NCBI GenBank assembly: GCA_019614645.1
Contig: JABWDB010000030.1
Location: forward strand, 2,666,001 to 2,730,000
From: Stratiolaelaps scimitus
Taxonomy: Eukaryota; Arthropoda; Arachnida; Mesostigmata; Laelapidae
Direction of reading: 5' to 3'
Length of the DNA: 64,000 nt
In this document: positions 1-13,600 of the stretch, piece by piece
Numbering within the stretch: the stretch's first letter is position 1
How the letters are laid out: each line of letters starts with the position of its first letter
Notes under the pieces: model-generated
What the model was told of the DNA's origin: nothing
Databases searched by the model: none
What the model saw: only the letters and a program-made list of their open reading frames with translations
Made by a program: the position numbers and the translations under genes

Positions 1-206
1 GGCAACGCTGTTGAACAGCACCATCTGAGGTATCCTTGCTTCAAGTAGTACTCGCTCATTCCTAGATACCGACTAGGCTGAAAATCGTTCACGGTATCAG
101 CACAATTTTGAGAGCTTTGTTTAGCTTGCCGAGTCGGTATCTATGAATGGGCAGCCACTACTCGAAATACGGGCACTTCAGATGGCTCTGTGCGACAGCG
201 TTGCTT
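1..206. repeat. Foldback (imperfect inverted) repeat
   Basis: The first about 78 bases pair with the reverse complement of about 125-206 at roughly 75-80 percent identity. Both arms contain the blocks GCAACGCTGT, CCATCTGA and TAGATACCGACT, separated by a loop of about 45 bases. No coding potential is visible. It resembles a foldback or MITE-like element. Its left end coincides with the window edge, so the true boundary and any target duplication on that side cannot be seen. Confidence 0.6.
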
Positions 207-213
207 TTTTGCA

Positions 214-1618
214 ACTTCGTCTCAGTACTGGAGTAGCAGCGGTTTATTTCTTATATAGTCATGAATGCTCTTTCCCACACAGGAGAGGGAGAAGTGGTCC
301 GATGTGACAAAGTCGTTATCGATCATTATAGTTCTGTATTTTGCGAACCTTGAATCCGGTCAGCGGATCGAGAATGAAGTAGTGTTTAGCCATATAGTGT
401 TTTCTAGAATATTCTGGCGTTATTTTTGACCGTGAGACATCAATTTATGGTGGCATAACAATTTTGATCTCATCATCGTTAAGAGAAAGCAACAGACGAT
501 TCTTGTAACAGTCATCAAGTCATCATGGACCGTCCTGGTTTTTCCAACTGACCCTCAGCTGTTCCCCATCTGACAGGCCTCAGCTCATCATGGACCGTCA
601 ACAATATATATCTATATATCAACAACCTCCCCGTTTCCGATCACGCTTTAATTTCTTTTGACATGTTTAATTTAATTAAATTTCTTAAATTTAATTTCCT
701 CTGGCTGTCTCATGTTCTCATGTCATCTGGTTGTATCTGTTTCAAGTGAACTTTATCTTTACATGTTCTATAATCTTGGTATCGTTTAGCTTGCTCATCT
801 ACGTTACACTTTCTATTCTGTTGTGGTTTACTATGTATCTTCTGGTGTGATATATAAAGATGTGTAGAGCATGAGTTATGCTCTCCGTCTGGAAGAGTTT
901 ATTTGTTGGTTTATTCAAAGAATGCTAATCCCAGAAGGACTTGCTCTGGCCTGGTATATTTTATTATGAAGGAAGATGGTGAGGGGTCGGAGTACGAGCT
1001 ATGTGCTACTCCTTTGTCAGTCTCCATCGTAGATTATCATTCAACTCCAGCATCTCGGATGCGTCGAGACTCCTCTAAGTATAGTACCTTTGAGAAGACC
1101 GTAGTTGATCATATTTTCAACTACCTATCATGAGGTGGTGCTACTACTACATCTACCTCAAAGGGACTGCTAGATGAGGAATAACACGGCGCCTTCTACA
1201 AACCGAAAGTGAACCTTCGAATGTATATAGTTAAAATTTTCATACGAGTCTGATAGGGTCTTGGACCCTCGCCTAGTCTCGAAGCTCTCACAACTGCGAA
1301 TTCAGAAAAATACGATAAATTGGATACATGGTTACCCACGCGACAGACAATTCAGAGTTAAAGTAAGCTGAGCTCTCCTGGAATGTAACCATGTGAAGTA
1401 CTCCGGGGATCTTGTGTAGACCCACTCTTCTGTGCGTTTGTGCCTCATCTTCATTATAACCTGCCAACCGGCATTGTTCACAAATTATATACAGATGACT
1501 CAAAACTATATGGAGCTTATGACACGCTAGTCGAAATGGAATTATTGAAATCCTCGATTGAAACTGTCTCCAAATTGTAAATTTATTCAAACATACAATT
1601 AGGAATTATTTCAAGGGA
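214..1618. other. Stretch without a recognised gene
   Basis: AT-rich DNA. A 76-residue open frame at 903-1133 on the plus strand has no recognisable domain and no splice context that supports it. I see no RNA gene and no clear repeat other than short AT-rich runs. Confidence 0.4.
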
Positions 1619-2110
1619 TTATTTGGGGGGGATTAGCTGGGGACCGGGGCTTAGGCCGACATTGTCCCGAGGAAGGCGATGGCATTGCCTCTCTGCACAG
1701 CGAGTGCCAGAGGTTGCAGAAAGAGAGATCCTGCGCGCTTGTCCTTGGTGGATCAGCCTATGGTAGACCCCTTCGAGGAAAGCTTCAAAAGCAGGGGGGG
1801 AAAGGAGTTGCACAGTTGTTGACATAAGAAGGTTACGAAGCAATGCTAAAAGCAGTCCCGTGGACGTTAAATGTTGGCTGAGATTCAGCCCGAAAAACCT
1901 TTTTTGACACAAGAAGGTGCTGGAGTGTCAACCACCGCGCCGTCCCAAACGAGGTGCTGGCTTCGGTGGAAGGGGATGAGGGTGAGGCCGTCAGGGCGGC
2001 GTCCGTTAGAAGTGTTGAGGCCCTGTGGAGGGCAGAGCGTGAAGCCATGCCCCCGCACCAGGCCTGTTGATAGCCCGGATTCGAGCTTGGTCAGCAAAGT
2101 GCGGCGCTGA
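1619..2110 (-). mobile_element. 3' end of a decayed non-LTR retrotransposon with RPDG/WD endonuclease-like domain
   Basis: On the minus strand the frames read, in order, a GAGAWLHALP block near 2060, then RRPDGLTLIPF followed by LVWD and VVDTPAPS between about 1990 and 1920, and finally AVQRGNAIAFLGTMSA with a stop near 1650. This order matches the C-terminal part of a non-LTR reverse-transcriptase polyprotein common in invertebrates. The RPDG...WD spacing resembles a PD-(D/E)XK nuclease core, which is an inference. Sequence between the blocks is deleted or frameshifted, and a short retroposon sits inside it at 1834-1903. Related pieces lie at 44100-44234 and 62396-62845. Confidence 0.6.
1834..1903 (+). 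mobile_element. Short retroposon, copy 1, with target-site duplication
   Basis: A 70-bp insert starts TACGAAGCAATGC, contains GTGGACGTTAAATGTT and a GGCTGA...TCAGCC hairpin-like 3' block, and ends in AAAAACCTTTTT. It is flanked by 15-bp direct repeats at 1819-1833 and 1904-1918 that differ at one base (TTGACAYAAGAAGGT). That is the signature of target-primed retroposition. It interrupts an older element on the opposite strand. Confidence 0.75.
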
Positions 2111-2399
2111 GGCCAGGAAGGAGTCCCGCAGCTCCTTGTAGAGGACATCAGACCATACCCGCTGCTTGCCAGACCATACCCGCTGCTTGCTTTGCTTTCC
2201 TGAGGGACCCGATGGTACCGGGCCGGCCCACATGCAGTCGACCAACTTAACGAGCGCCGGGGAGTGCAGGTCCCTGAGATGATGCTGTCGAAGGCCATGG
2301 GGGCCGGCTGACTAGCTGGAGGGGAAGGAGGCAACGGCCTCAAAAACCTCATCAGTTGACGTTAAGGTAATGTCGATCTGCGGGGGACGTTCGGGGAAA

Positions 2400-3543
2400 G
2401 CTAGTCGGTAGGGGTGGAGGGGTGCTTCGCCCTGAGGGCGTCGAGGGCCTCGGCAGAGTCCATAGCAGAGTTCATAGCAGAGTCGGTAGAGCACAGCTGG
2501 GAGGCAGCTGGTGTCCCCTTTGTCCAGCATCTGCAAGACCACTCAAGCAAAGGTCAGGAGCACTTCCCAGTAGGGAACGTCGTAAATTGGTATGGACGTC
2601 CCGGAGCACGTCTGTGAGAGCCACAGCGACTAGGAAACGCGTAGCCTTTGGGACAATACTGAAGATGCGGACCTCACGCATGGCCGCCTGTAGCCGCAGC
2701 TCGAGCGGTTGAGGTGGTAGGCTACGCTGAGGCACCGAATCTGCCCTCGCAATGCGGGCACGGGACACGCGGGGGCCTGTGGCGTCTTGGGCTGAAGTGG
2801 CGTCTCAGACTGGTGTGGTGTCTCGGGCTGGTGTGGTGGGATCTGGATTCGTGACGAGGGGCGGGGCTTGAGGGCGGCTAGGAGGGGACGAGCTGGAGCT
2901 GAAGCTGAAGCTTGAGGAGAGGGGCCAAGACTTCAGTGAGGGGCCTCAAGGCTGCGGCGATACCTGGCACAGCTGGCGCTGCTTTGAGGTGACGAGAGGC
3001 AGGGCGGCGAGGTGGGCCGGGGATCCACCTCGGGCTGGGCAGCAGGACCATGGGAACCTGAGCACCGTCGGAGGAGACCACCATACCGAACCGCCGCAGC
3101 GCACGAGGGCTGGCGACTGCGTCGACACCGGGGCCTCGATTGGCAGAGTAGACGCGAGGGGTGAGGTGTCCTTCACCTGTTCGAGCACCCTGGCCTCAGT
3201 CATGAGCCGCTGACGCTCGCGGAGGTAAGCAGACCGAGGGCACGATGGCAAGCCCCAGCGATGGGCACCCTTGCAATTGACGCAGCGGGAAGGACGGGGT
3301 AAGTCGCGGCGAGGTGGCCGGAATCGGCGCAGTTGCTGCAGGCCCTGGACAATGAGCACCTGGCCGCGATGTGGCCCGACCGACAGCTGTTGAAGGACAA
3401 TGGTGGGCGGTCAGATTCGAGGACGACCGGATGAGATCGGTAGCCGAGGAACACCGAGGGGGGAGGCGACCCGCTGAAGGTGACAAATTGTTCCATGAAA
3501 CTGACATGTTAATAGCAGCAACGGAGTACTCTCTTGTCTCCAC
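2400..3543 (-). mobile_element. Decayed gag-like ORF1 of a non-LTR retrotransposon
   Basis: Minus-strand frames carry three zinc-knuckle-like blocks in series: CRSGHIAARC, CSNCADSGHLAATYP and CVNCKGAHRWGLPSCP, followed by YLRERQRLM. This cluster is typical of the ORF1 protein of Jockey/I/R1-type elements, which binds nucleic acid as a nucleocapsid would. The reading frame shifts several times between the knuckles, so the copy is dead. The region downstream on the minus strand (to about 2400) is proline- and alanine-rich without a recognised fold. An adjoining RT 3' end at 1619-2110 may belong to a different element. Confidence 0.65.
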
Positions 3544-3560
3544 CGGCCATCATGACTTCG

Positions 3561-5260
3561 TTTACAGCTTAAATAGCCCCCACTTCAAAGGTAGAGACCT
3601 TTATGGATTTAGGCGTAGTCGTCAGCACTGCTCTAGACGTTAACACTCGTATCACAAACATTGTTCGTTACGCGAATTCAATGTTTAGAACAGTGTTTCG
3701 TTGCTTCGTTATTGATGAAGTTGACTTGCACTATACAAGAGCCTACTCGCACCGAAATATCGATCATACTCAAATCTATAAATCAATCACACAATATAGC
3801 TGTGTTTCGCTGTATTTCGCAGTAGCAAAACTATCAATTCTCTTAAGGTCACGCCGCCAGAACGCATAAAAAATATCTTCTCCTGGAGGCTCGCGCAGTT
3901 GTTGCAATATAATTATTCCTACCCTGACAACATTTTCTTTTTACTGCCACAATGCATTGCATATATTGTGCACATTATGCCTAGATATTTAAATATTAAT
4001 TTTTATCTTCCAGTACCTCTGCCTCCTATAGCTGAGAATAAAGGAGTGTTTAAATTGAATTGATTGACACGTTTAGGTACCAGCATACGACGGCCCCCTT
4101 TACAGCTCGCCGCAATGATATTAGTTACTAGCAGCTGGACGAAGAGAACCGTTCGTAGAACGTTAGAATCTAAGACCGAACTTTCTGCTATCGAAAAAAT
4201 AAAGTACCCTCAAATTTCTTCTTCAACGCATCTTTCGAAGATTTTTGCTAACAATGACGTTAGGGCAATTAATCAATGGTTTGCTGGATGTCCTCTCTTT
4301 GGGGTGTATAGTAGGTGTCTCTTAGGGACCCAAGAAACGTTCTACTGTCCACTGATAAATAGAGGATATTGAGGACTCTACTAGGAATCCTATGTATGCT
4401 TAAGTACTATTGAGGGCACATGGGGCAGACTTACTTCTAGTGGACCTCAATTTTGCGGCAAATGCTATGTCTACGAATATATGCACTAAGAGTACGTAAG
4501 TAAATTGTCGCTGTGACTGATTTCGTAAGTCTAACTCGGAAAGGTAGGTAAAAGAAAATGTCATTATCTTGTAGTTTTCTGGACAATCGTGGTGAAATAT
4601 TCATAAATACCATCAACAATGCTGGTTACTACGTTCGCGATTGACATTCGAAAGGCGTACTCATTTCAGTCTCATACGATTGTTACTTATGTTCACACTA
4701 ACTCGAACAAGCTTTGCAAAATCGAACGGTTGGATTCTTCTACTTGCAAATTGCGCACCCTGAGAATAGTTGACCCAGATGTGATCTAAGCAGATGCGGA
4801 AAAGGTGGTGGTCTAATTTCAACATTTTTAGAGAGGAGGAAATTTCCCTCAAACGCACCTAGCTGCTAAACCCATCCTCTGGAGAGAGTTCATCTCTTCC
4901 CTAGAGATAATTACACCTTGGATACAAGCTACTAAAGTTTCCGTTAAGAGTATGCCTGCGATTCCCTAAGATCGAGGAAATAAATGTTTGCGTCCCCTAA
5001 TATAATAATACCTAATACCTTGTATCTAAAGAGCACTTTAGCTCCAAGAACACTAACCAATGTACTAAAAGTTGAAAACGTGCATGTGCAAAACTACTGG
5101 GCAGCACTCCAGCTTTGGAAATTCGCACGTCTTTGGAACTACCTAAAGTTGAATAGCTGCTTCGGATTTCCCAGGAGTCACTTTTTTTGGTTGAGTTTCA
5201 GCTATTTCCGTGCTTTAGCTGTACTGTATTCCGCGGTGACAAGAAGTGGTGCAGATAGTT
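3561..5260. repeat. Intergenic DNA with one dispersed-repeat fragment
   Basis: No gene recognised. Bases 4826-4895 (AGAGGAGGAAATTT ... CTGCTAAACCCATCCTCT) match the two ends of a longer block at 29372-29525, with the middle missing here, so this is a deleted copy of a dispersed repeat. Open frames of 60-102 codons in this stretch have no recognisable features. Confidence 0.4.
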
Positions 5261-6240
5261 AAAGTAGTTCGCCTGCGATTAGAAAATAATTCTGACTTTC
5301 AGAGATTTATTGTCGGTGTTTATTCTAGGCATTTGGCTCACAGTAGCACTCGCTAGACGTCCTTGATGAGGTTAATATTCTCCTTTGTTTACTGTTGGGA
5401 AGACTCGCATATAAATCTTCTCGGTAGGCTTCCACGTGAAGAATATTTTGTGTCGGGGAAACATTTGGTCAATCCCCTTGTTTGTCCGGGACAGGCCCCC
5501 CCGAGGCGCCGATTCATACTCGACTGCATAATACGCTCTCTGCGTCATGAATCAAGTTCAGAACATTAACTAGCTGCAGGTTTATGATGCTACCGATGTG
5601 AACTCGGGTGTTCGAGACATTCGGTAATCATTTCTATTATGAAGACGATACATGTTTTGCTGTGGCCGAGGCTGAGAATTCTGCTTGCAGTTCTCATGTG
5701 GTCTTCTTCGGCTGAGCCGCAGCATCAGCAAGTTATACAGCTGGCATCAAATAATGGGTACACAACAATTCAAGGCAGCTTACTATAGTGGTCAAGGGCC
5801 CAGGTGGCAGGCTCATGTGATTGCTCAATGCAATTAGAGCAGCACTGAGGACACTTAAGGAAATTAGTGTTCCACGTATCTTAAGGCGCTCATGTTATGC
5901 CGGTCCAATATTATACATTCCCTATCTACCAAGGTTGTTTTTTCCGAGTAACCCGTCCGAAATAATTCAGAGCGATGCCGTGAGGGCAATGTTTGGCAGA
6001 AACTGTAAAGTTTTTGCAAATGATCTATTTTCCTTCAAACAAACTCATCTCCATTGACAAAATATACAATACTTGCATCTCACTTCTGGCTTTCAAGATG
6101 GCAAACAGTGTAATTCTGTCGGGGGTCTCTGCGTGCTACCGCCCTCAGCCGCTACAACCGTCGCGCCACCACCACGTTTGAGGTACCTTTAGTAGCCAAG
6201 GAATCTAGCAGCCATGCTTTCGCATACCGTCAATATGATG
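5261..6240 (+). mobile_element. CR1/L2-like non-LTR retrotransposon remnant, copy 1
   Basis: This stretch aligns by eye with two separate blocks elsewhere: 5261-5720 with 39228-39660, and 5821-6240 with 42660-43065. In the better copy these encode an RT segment (AHSSTLLDVLDEV) and a C-terminal segment (ISIDEIRNI ... ALLTLKMA ... YGRHALAYRMPSI). Both segments are characteristic of CR1/L2-type reverse transcriptases. Here the frame is broken by many stops. The element is a relic and the coordinates are approximate. Confidence 0.55.
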
Positions 6241-7014
6241 TTGTAAGCAAATAATGTCAATGTATAAACCCAGTCGTCTCCGGTTTTCTGGACTTAGTAC
6301 CCCAACGTCTGTTTGTTTATATGCTCTCAACTGTTACGAAAATATCACACTCAATTACGATACAATTGAATTACACCTGATATACTTTTTGAATCGGCCA
6401 AAAATATGAATTACGCTCTTAAAAAACGCAACCCTAAGGATATTCAGTGAAACCTACTGTATTTACCCTATTTTCGGCAGGATGAGGGCTTGGTATGTAA
6501 CCACGCTTGTGTACGGGTATTGGAGTATCCACTATTCTCGATGTTGACATGCACGAGGATACGTCAACACCTGTACCGTTGAATTGATTAAGTTGCTGAG
6601 CTGGATTTCAACACTTGTGCACAGGTCTGGTTAATGTACTAAACGAGACACTGTTCCTCAGACTCAACGAAAATGGAACCTTGATGGCCATGTTAAGACA
6701 GGAACTGCGATTCATATTGAGCCCATTTGCCTTGATTCGCAAAACACATAATACTCAATTGATTTTCGAGTATCCTGCAATGGAACTACAAAAACGACGT
6801 TCATCAGGTGTCCCGTGCTCTTAAGGTATAGCAGTTACGGAACAGCTTTCAATATCAAATACACTCAAGTGTTAGGATTTTCTGCTTTTATTTATTCAAC
6901 AAGATAATAATAATAATATGTATATACACAACTAAACTTTCTGTCTCACATATGTACAACTGACCTGACGCGCCCTATGCAACATGATGCCCCTGTCATC
7001 GTGCCAGTGTCGTC

Positions 7015-7058
<44 letters not shown>

Positions 7059-7411
7059 CTTAGAGACCGAGAATGGTACGACGCTGTTGATGTAGCTTCG
7101 AAAATGTAATTTCAATTATTGAGTGATTTGAATCAACCTTCGATTCCTTCGTTCATTCCTGCCTTCCAGATATTCATCGCTTTTCTATACAATTTTTGAG
7201 CCTACTGAATGCAACGAAAAATCACAAGTAATACGTTGTTGTTGCTGCTGTCCATAAGACTCTCGACCAACCAGATGCGACCATTTAGACGCACTGATTA
7301 TATTCGGTAACACCTCAATTTTTCCGCTCCCCAAATACCCTACTGGCTTACCACCACTAGCTAAACCAGTTGCATCTAGATATATAATCAGTTATGCTAT
7401 ATAATTGTCAA
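6241..7411. other. 3' flank and probable 3' UTR of cyclin L, with a (TA)n tract
   Basis: This is downstream of the minus-strand cyclin L stop codon. Two overlapping TTTATT motifs at 6887-6896 read AATAAA on the minus strand about 0.5 kb past the stop and are candidate polyadenylation signals. A pure (TA)n run occupies 7019-7056. No other gene is recognised. Confidence 0.4.
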
Positions 7412-7972
7412 TCAGCGACGGTCTCTTCGACGACCATTATCTCGTGATCTGCTTCGTGATCGTACCTGGCGGCCACGATTGTTGCGTCGCCGCCGGTCTG
7501 GACTAATCGTCCTTGAGCGTGACCTTTCACGAGATTTCCTTTTGTGCGACTTCTTGGCACTACCGCCCCGTCTATCGTCCTCGTTATTGGCGCCGTCCTT
7601 GTCACCACTACCTCCCGTGTGGCGTTCGTCGCTGCGTCTCTTCCCATCGCGTTCTCGGTCATAACTTTCTTGGAAGCCGCCTCGTCCGGCGGCATCCCCT
7701 CGAACGGCTCGTTGCTGCTGCTGCTGTGAGCTTACATCGCCGCTTCTGTTATGGTTACGCGATTCGTCTTTGTGGTCGTCTTTACTCAACGTGGCAATGT
7801 GGTGTTCGCGTTTTATGCCGTTGCTCACAGCTACAATTTCTCCAGCGGTACCCTGCAGCCATTGAGCTTTTAATGATGATCCCTGATTGTTTGAGTTAGA
7901 GTTGCTGTTTTCCACGGCTTCTGAGTCCCCGCTGTTCCGGATGATCACTTTCGTTCCGACAATGAACTTGAG
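7412..7972 (-). CDS. CycL: Cyclin L exon 6, RS domain and stop
   Basis: Residues 299-484. Acceptor TTGCAG|CTC. An Asn/Ser-rich linker and a Gln run lead to an Arg/Ser-rich tail ([16 protein letters not shown]) that ends at the stop at 7412. RS domains target such proteins to nuclear speckles. Confidence 0.9.
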   Translation of the reverse strand, partial: LKFIVGTKVIIRNSGDSEAVENSNSNSNNQGSSLKAQWLQGTAGEIVAVSNGIKREHHIATLSKDDHKDESRNHNRSGDVSSQQQQQRAVRGDAAGRGGFQESYDRERDGKRRSDERHTGGSGDKDGANNEDDRRGGSAKKSHKRKSRERSRSRTISPDRRRRNNRGRQVRSRSRSRDNGRRRDRR

Positions 7973-10613
7973 CTGCAACAGAAGCAGATAAAGAAGAATG
8001 AACAGTTAGACCTCTGCATTACAGTGATCCGGTTCGAAAGAGGCGAAGCTGAAGAAATCGATTTGAATAGCACATGGACCACACACGTCAAAATAACAGA
8101 ATAGAACAGAAGCAAAACCTTTGTTATTTTGATTAAAACAACTTTAGACGGAAACTCACTTTCTTCTCATCCTGTTGTTTAGCCCGTAGCTCCTTGACCG
8201 TTTTGTCTAGGCGATCAACGTCTACCTGCAAAATCAAAAAAGGGGACACATGAAATAGTGATCCTTGGCATATTAGCCTGTGGCCACACTGATTATATTG
8301 AGAACAGCAGAAGGCGAAATTGGTTTGGAAGATTTGATCTCGAGTTGCTCCTTTGGATAATAGAGGGAACTTATCATTAACTCATGCAAGTTTTTATTTT
8401 TGTTTATTTATATATGCTAAACTGTACCAGCTTTGCTCGACGGTAGACAGACAGAATCCTGATAGATACGTCCTCGACATCTGAATCGGTTACTCCAAAC
8501 GGGCGATACCATTGAGGCGAGTTCGGCAAAGGCGTTTGTACGAGACGTGCTGCGAGGTGAATGCACGCACAAGCGATTGTCTCTGGTGTGTGCCGTACAA
8601 AAATGTCTGAGCGAAGACTGTCATTCATATAGTTCCTGGAAATTACATAAAGAAACAAGAAATACGTTGTCGATTCTGCCTACGTCGATGAACAGTGGAT
8701 ACATTACAACACGACTAGGTCTTTAATAACTGAACAGCTTTTAATTCAGCTACCCGATTCAACCACCAATCATCTCTCTCGGTCAGCTCTTGCTTTTTTT
8801 GCATAATAAAATCGTGAAAAGTAAAATCAGATACTAACCTACGTTGTATACTTCCAATTCATAATTGTCGATTATGTTTAATGTCGTGTTTTATGGTATT
8901 CTGCATTATCGTTATTATTTGAATTGTCGGTAGGAGTCTATAGATGAAACGCATGTTGTACTTGTCGCTGCTATTCATTTTATATCTGTAATTGTATCCG
9001 TATGGCGCAAAGGTGCACGCTGCTCTTCTTCTCCGACGCAGCAGAAAATCAACACGCAAATACCGCTGCCCAGAGCTGCTGCCACGACCCCCCTGATGAA
9101 GTGGGATTAACCCACCTTGCCTGCACCCTTACATCTGCCTCAAGTTTTTTCTCACCGTCACCGACGCCGCCCTCTCAAGCCACCAGGTCACCCACGCCGC
9201 CAAATGACAAAAAAAAAAGAATAAATGCAACATCGAAATACCACGAGTCTTCCTAATTCCAAAATCAGCGTTAACAAGCAAGATTCGGACGTTCTGTATA
9301 TCTTTATACATATATATATATATATATATATAATATATATATATATATACATGTACACACACACACACGTTTATATATGTACCAATGTACATGTGTCCAT
9401 ATGAAGAAACTACGCACTGGTTGGTTGCTAGCGGGAGATATCCGAATTTCTCCGGAAATGCTCACGCAAAAACCAAACAAATATATAAGAATGTAATTTC
9501 ACGTGGCATTAAGTATAACACGTAGCATTTCAGAAGAATCTTACTATAACTCGTAAGCTCTAGTTTTCTGAACATATTTCAGTGATTTAGAAGCCAATTC
9601 TCATGTCCAGAATCTAAGCCGTTGCATCCCACAATATTGCGCTTCCATCACCGAAGTGAATGGTCGAACAGAGATGCCAAAATGAGGCAGTTAGTACATA
9701 TAAGATCATTAAATTGTGCGAGTAATAAATTATTAGATTTACTATCACTATTATGCGATGTATTCACCAATGTCTCTCACGTTCTATTAGTCATTCCTTA
9801 AAAAAAAACTCTCTCCAAAGTAACAAGTTTGTTTAGTTGGAACGAACGTTATGAATGACAAGGTCGAAAAAAAATTGATGATGAATGCGCGGTTCAATTG
9901 GATTGTTGCTCTTAATGAGGTCGGTGTAAACCGCATCCCACAGCATGTATCCATCAATCTGTCAAACGCACCCCGAATAGACATGGGCATACGCGAAAAT
10001 AATTGTCGGATGTTCACAGACACTGAACACCTCCCATCGATGAGGAGTCACCCCGAGATAACTAGCCGCTCATCCATTAGCCGATATTGTACAAAATATG
10101 ATACAAAAAGTTCACGCGCAACATTTCCTTGGGAAAACTCGGAGGAGCCCTAATAGTAAAAATTTATCAAAATAATCTACGTAGTATAATCGAGCGTTAT
10201 AATTTCGTTTAGCCCAAGGCCACGCGCCACTGTGAATTATTGAAATCATCTCTTAGAATTATTTGGTGTCATTGTGGTGCGTATGAACTAAACTGTTTGG
10301 GAAGCGATCTTTCCAATATGAGAAACGTTGTGTTAAAACAAACACCTTTTGCTGTTATCCCACACGATACAGAACACCACGCCGTAGATTTTTGCTCTCA
10401 AGTAGAGAGAGCGCCGCCAGCAGGATCTTCGCTCTTAATGAAAAGCTGTAGCATACGACAGGAAAATACTAACAGTGTATCTGTCAGTGATCCTAAAGTA
10501 ACAATAAACTATTCTTTTATTTCTACTTCGGAGTTATTCATCTCTGTTCGTTAAGAGCAGGGGCTGACTGCCACAAGGCGTGGATGTAAACAACTCGACA
10601 AAAACAGTCCATG

Positions 10614-10648
<35 letters not shown>

Positions 10649-13600
10649 GCAACTCAAGTTTGCAACCATTAAACAGTCAACCGTGGTAAACCATTTTTGG
10701 CGCCAAAAGCGTAGTAGAGATGTGGATGTAGGATATTTATTTGACCGAGCTGGAACAGGCAAAGAGCGAAAGAGTTCTATTATTATTATTAAGCGAACTG
10801 AGCTAACCAGGACAATTTCGTTTTCGTAGAAAAATTTAGAACTGATTCATTTATCCAGTTACCTTCATTGCAATGCCTAAATCGGTTTTCTGACACAGTC
10901 GTTAACATTTTAATAATGATGTTATTGAAATTCTAATATGGGGCTATTCATACATGGACACGACGCACGAACTTCCAGGGACTGTATTCAGTTTACCGAC
11001 AGAGAGATACACAGATACGCACATCGTATACATAGGTTTTAGGTTCGATTCATTCACCGTTACGAAACATAGATGATCTGACTTGACGCACACCATCTTC
11101 ACCACCACGACCACCACCACCATCACAACTAATACAATCATTAGCTCAGTTCGTTCGTCATTCACCTTCGTGGCTGCGATGAGTTTCATCATCGGTAAGG
11201 TTTCGCCTCCTGGAAGCACAAGCTATATATCCACAGGCTAATATCAATCATGCCCAGCAATACTAAGGAAACATATCCTATACGTACATAGTTACTCTGC
11301 CTCTGTCACGGCCCAATAAAAAGGTAACGCGCTAGTGAATTCGAAAACACAGGAATTGAAGTATAGAGGGGCAGTGTCCATAACTGAACCTGTGGCATTG
11401 TCCCAAATGCGAGTTGAATTCGCAGTTCGCACAGTCAGGTTCACATATCCTTCCTCCTCGCCAGCTGCCTATTTTATATAGCTGGATTACAGTTCGAATT
11501 CGCAACCCGGCCACAGCAAAGCAAACGGAAGTAACTATGAACAAGCAAGAAAATTCACCATTCAGCACCCATGCCAAGTACAACCGCGCTAGGTAGAGTA
11601 CGAAACTTTAATACGGGTCAAACACTGACTTCCTGACGAAACCGCTTGGCGGTTATTTAAGCACACAAACGAACGCATGCGTCAGAAGAAGTTTTTTTTG
11701 GTGATTAACAAGAATCAAAAATTATGGCCTGGTAAGCCCTTATACGTGCGCAGGAACGCATGTGTAAATTATTACACAAAATGCGCCATTTGAAAAATAA
11801 CTGAATAATAAATTTTTACTGAGGATCCTGGCTGTAGTGCATCTTCATTGAAATCAGCTGTGGTTATGGCTTATGTTAACCAATTTAGCTCCATCTTTGT
11901 CCATTCGACTGAAACGACCACAGTGTTACGCAGTAGAATTAAAACAAGGGGTAGGGCTTCTTGTAATACAAGTTTGGCAACTTCGTCAACACAGCATTCT
12001 AATTTACACGCCCTTTATACCATCAATTTGTTGGCAAAGCATTGTTAGTGCCTATATGAAATGCGATGTTGTATCAGCGTAGTTAATAGCGCCATCTAAA
12101 TTTTGTGGTGGTCAGTGTCTTGTACTTAATAAACAGGAGGGACATATGGTTTGGGATAAAATCCTGCCAAAGACGGAGAACCTTTTAAATTCAAGCCTTC
12201 GTCTGCAGATTCTTCCCAGGTAGAATACGTTTAAATAGTAAAGGTGGCCCGATAGGTCCTTAAAGGATCTATCACCTTCCAAGGACCACCACATAGATGA
12301 ATAGCTGAGAGTCTGTTAAAACATATAATTAAAAAGTGGCACCGAGTCGACTGTGGCCATGATCCATTCATGTTACTTTCTAAACGACATCAATACTTCT
12401 TATCCAACGAGTTCCAATGACGCCAGCTCATACATTAACTGTCTTCTTGTGAATCGGAAAAATTCCCGTATTAATTTCATTCAGCTAAACATGCGCCAGT
12501 GTCCAGAACTCTCAATGGCTAAATAAAAGGAAAATGACTACACAGTCAATAAATGGTCATACCATCAGTCAACGACTCACCATTATCAATCTGAATAGTT
12601 GAAATATGGAAATCAGGCTTCATGACGTAAAAAAACTACCCGCACGCTCAAGGAATACATATGTGAGTCAATATTTCTCAATACTAAGATTCTTCTTCGT
12701 GTTCTGTTAAGTGACATCATTCAATGGCTTCCAACCAAGCAACTAGACCACAAGGGTTTAACATCCAACGTATAGATATACTCAAATATTTCTCGACAAC
12801 GACTGTCTCGGTGGCATATGTCACAAAAGGAGAAAGTTTCATCTTATATCTTGCAAACAATGATGATTCATACTGTGGAGCAATACGAACACACGTAGCG
12901 TATTTGCTTCCAAGTAAATCGTAAATGATAAAATAAAAGAAAACGACACAGTCATCATTCGTGTCACGCTACACAACGGAGTTATAGTTATCTGTCACCT
13001 TTTTTCGGCTACAGCTTTTGTTACCTACTGTTTTGATTCGAGCTTCCGCCATTCCGCTGATTCTTCATTCGACCTCATCACATGAAACGTGCACCTAGGA
13101 ACGAAAGTACCCATAAATATCCCTCCCTTCGTTTAGGCTTAGAATGTCACCAGCACCAGCATATTGATTGGCAGCATGGGCAAGGCTCATCTCTGAGCAG
13201 GCGTATCAAATGAGAGGGCGACTGACCGATCGATAGGTAAGAAAGGTTAGCAGTGACGGCACCTGCGGCAGACGCAAGTCTCACAGGAACATACAAACCG
13301 TGTGGCCGATGGGGTGGGCGCCGACGCCGACGACGGCGGCAGCAGCAGCAGCAGCAGAAGGGACTTTCGGTTTTCAGGTGTCGCCATTGGGGTCGGTTGC
13401 GCCCGATCGCCCGACGAGCGCCATCATATGAACAGACAGCCAGCCAGCCAGCGCCCAGTTGTCGCTGTCCCCCTCCACCTCGACCATCACCGTGAGATGA
13501 ATGGGGAGAGTTAGCTGCCGAATGTTGTTCGTTCGGTTGCTGTGGTTGTTGTGAGCTGTTTATCCGCCTACCGTCTCGTCTCGCCTCCGTCGCCGGCTTC

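Noticed and set aside
903..1133. 76-codon plus-strand frame
   Set aside because: No similarity recognised. The length is within chance expectation for a window of this size.
7019..7056. TA-rich tract as an origin or CRISPR-like array
   Set aside because: A simple (TA)n run without spacers or structured repeats. Similar tracts occur at many places in the window.
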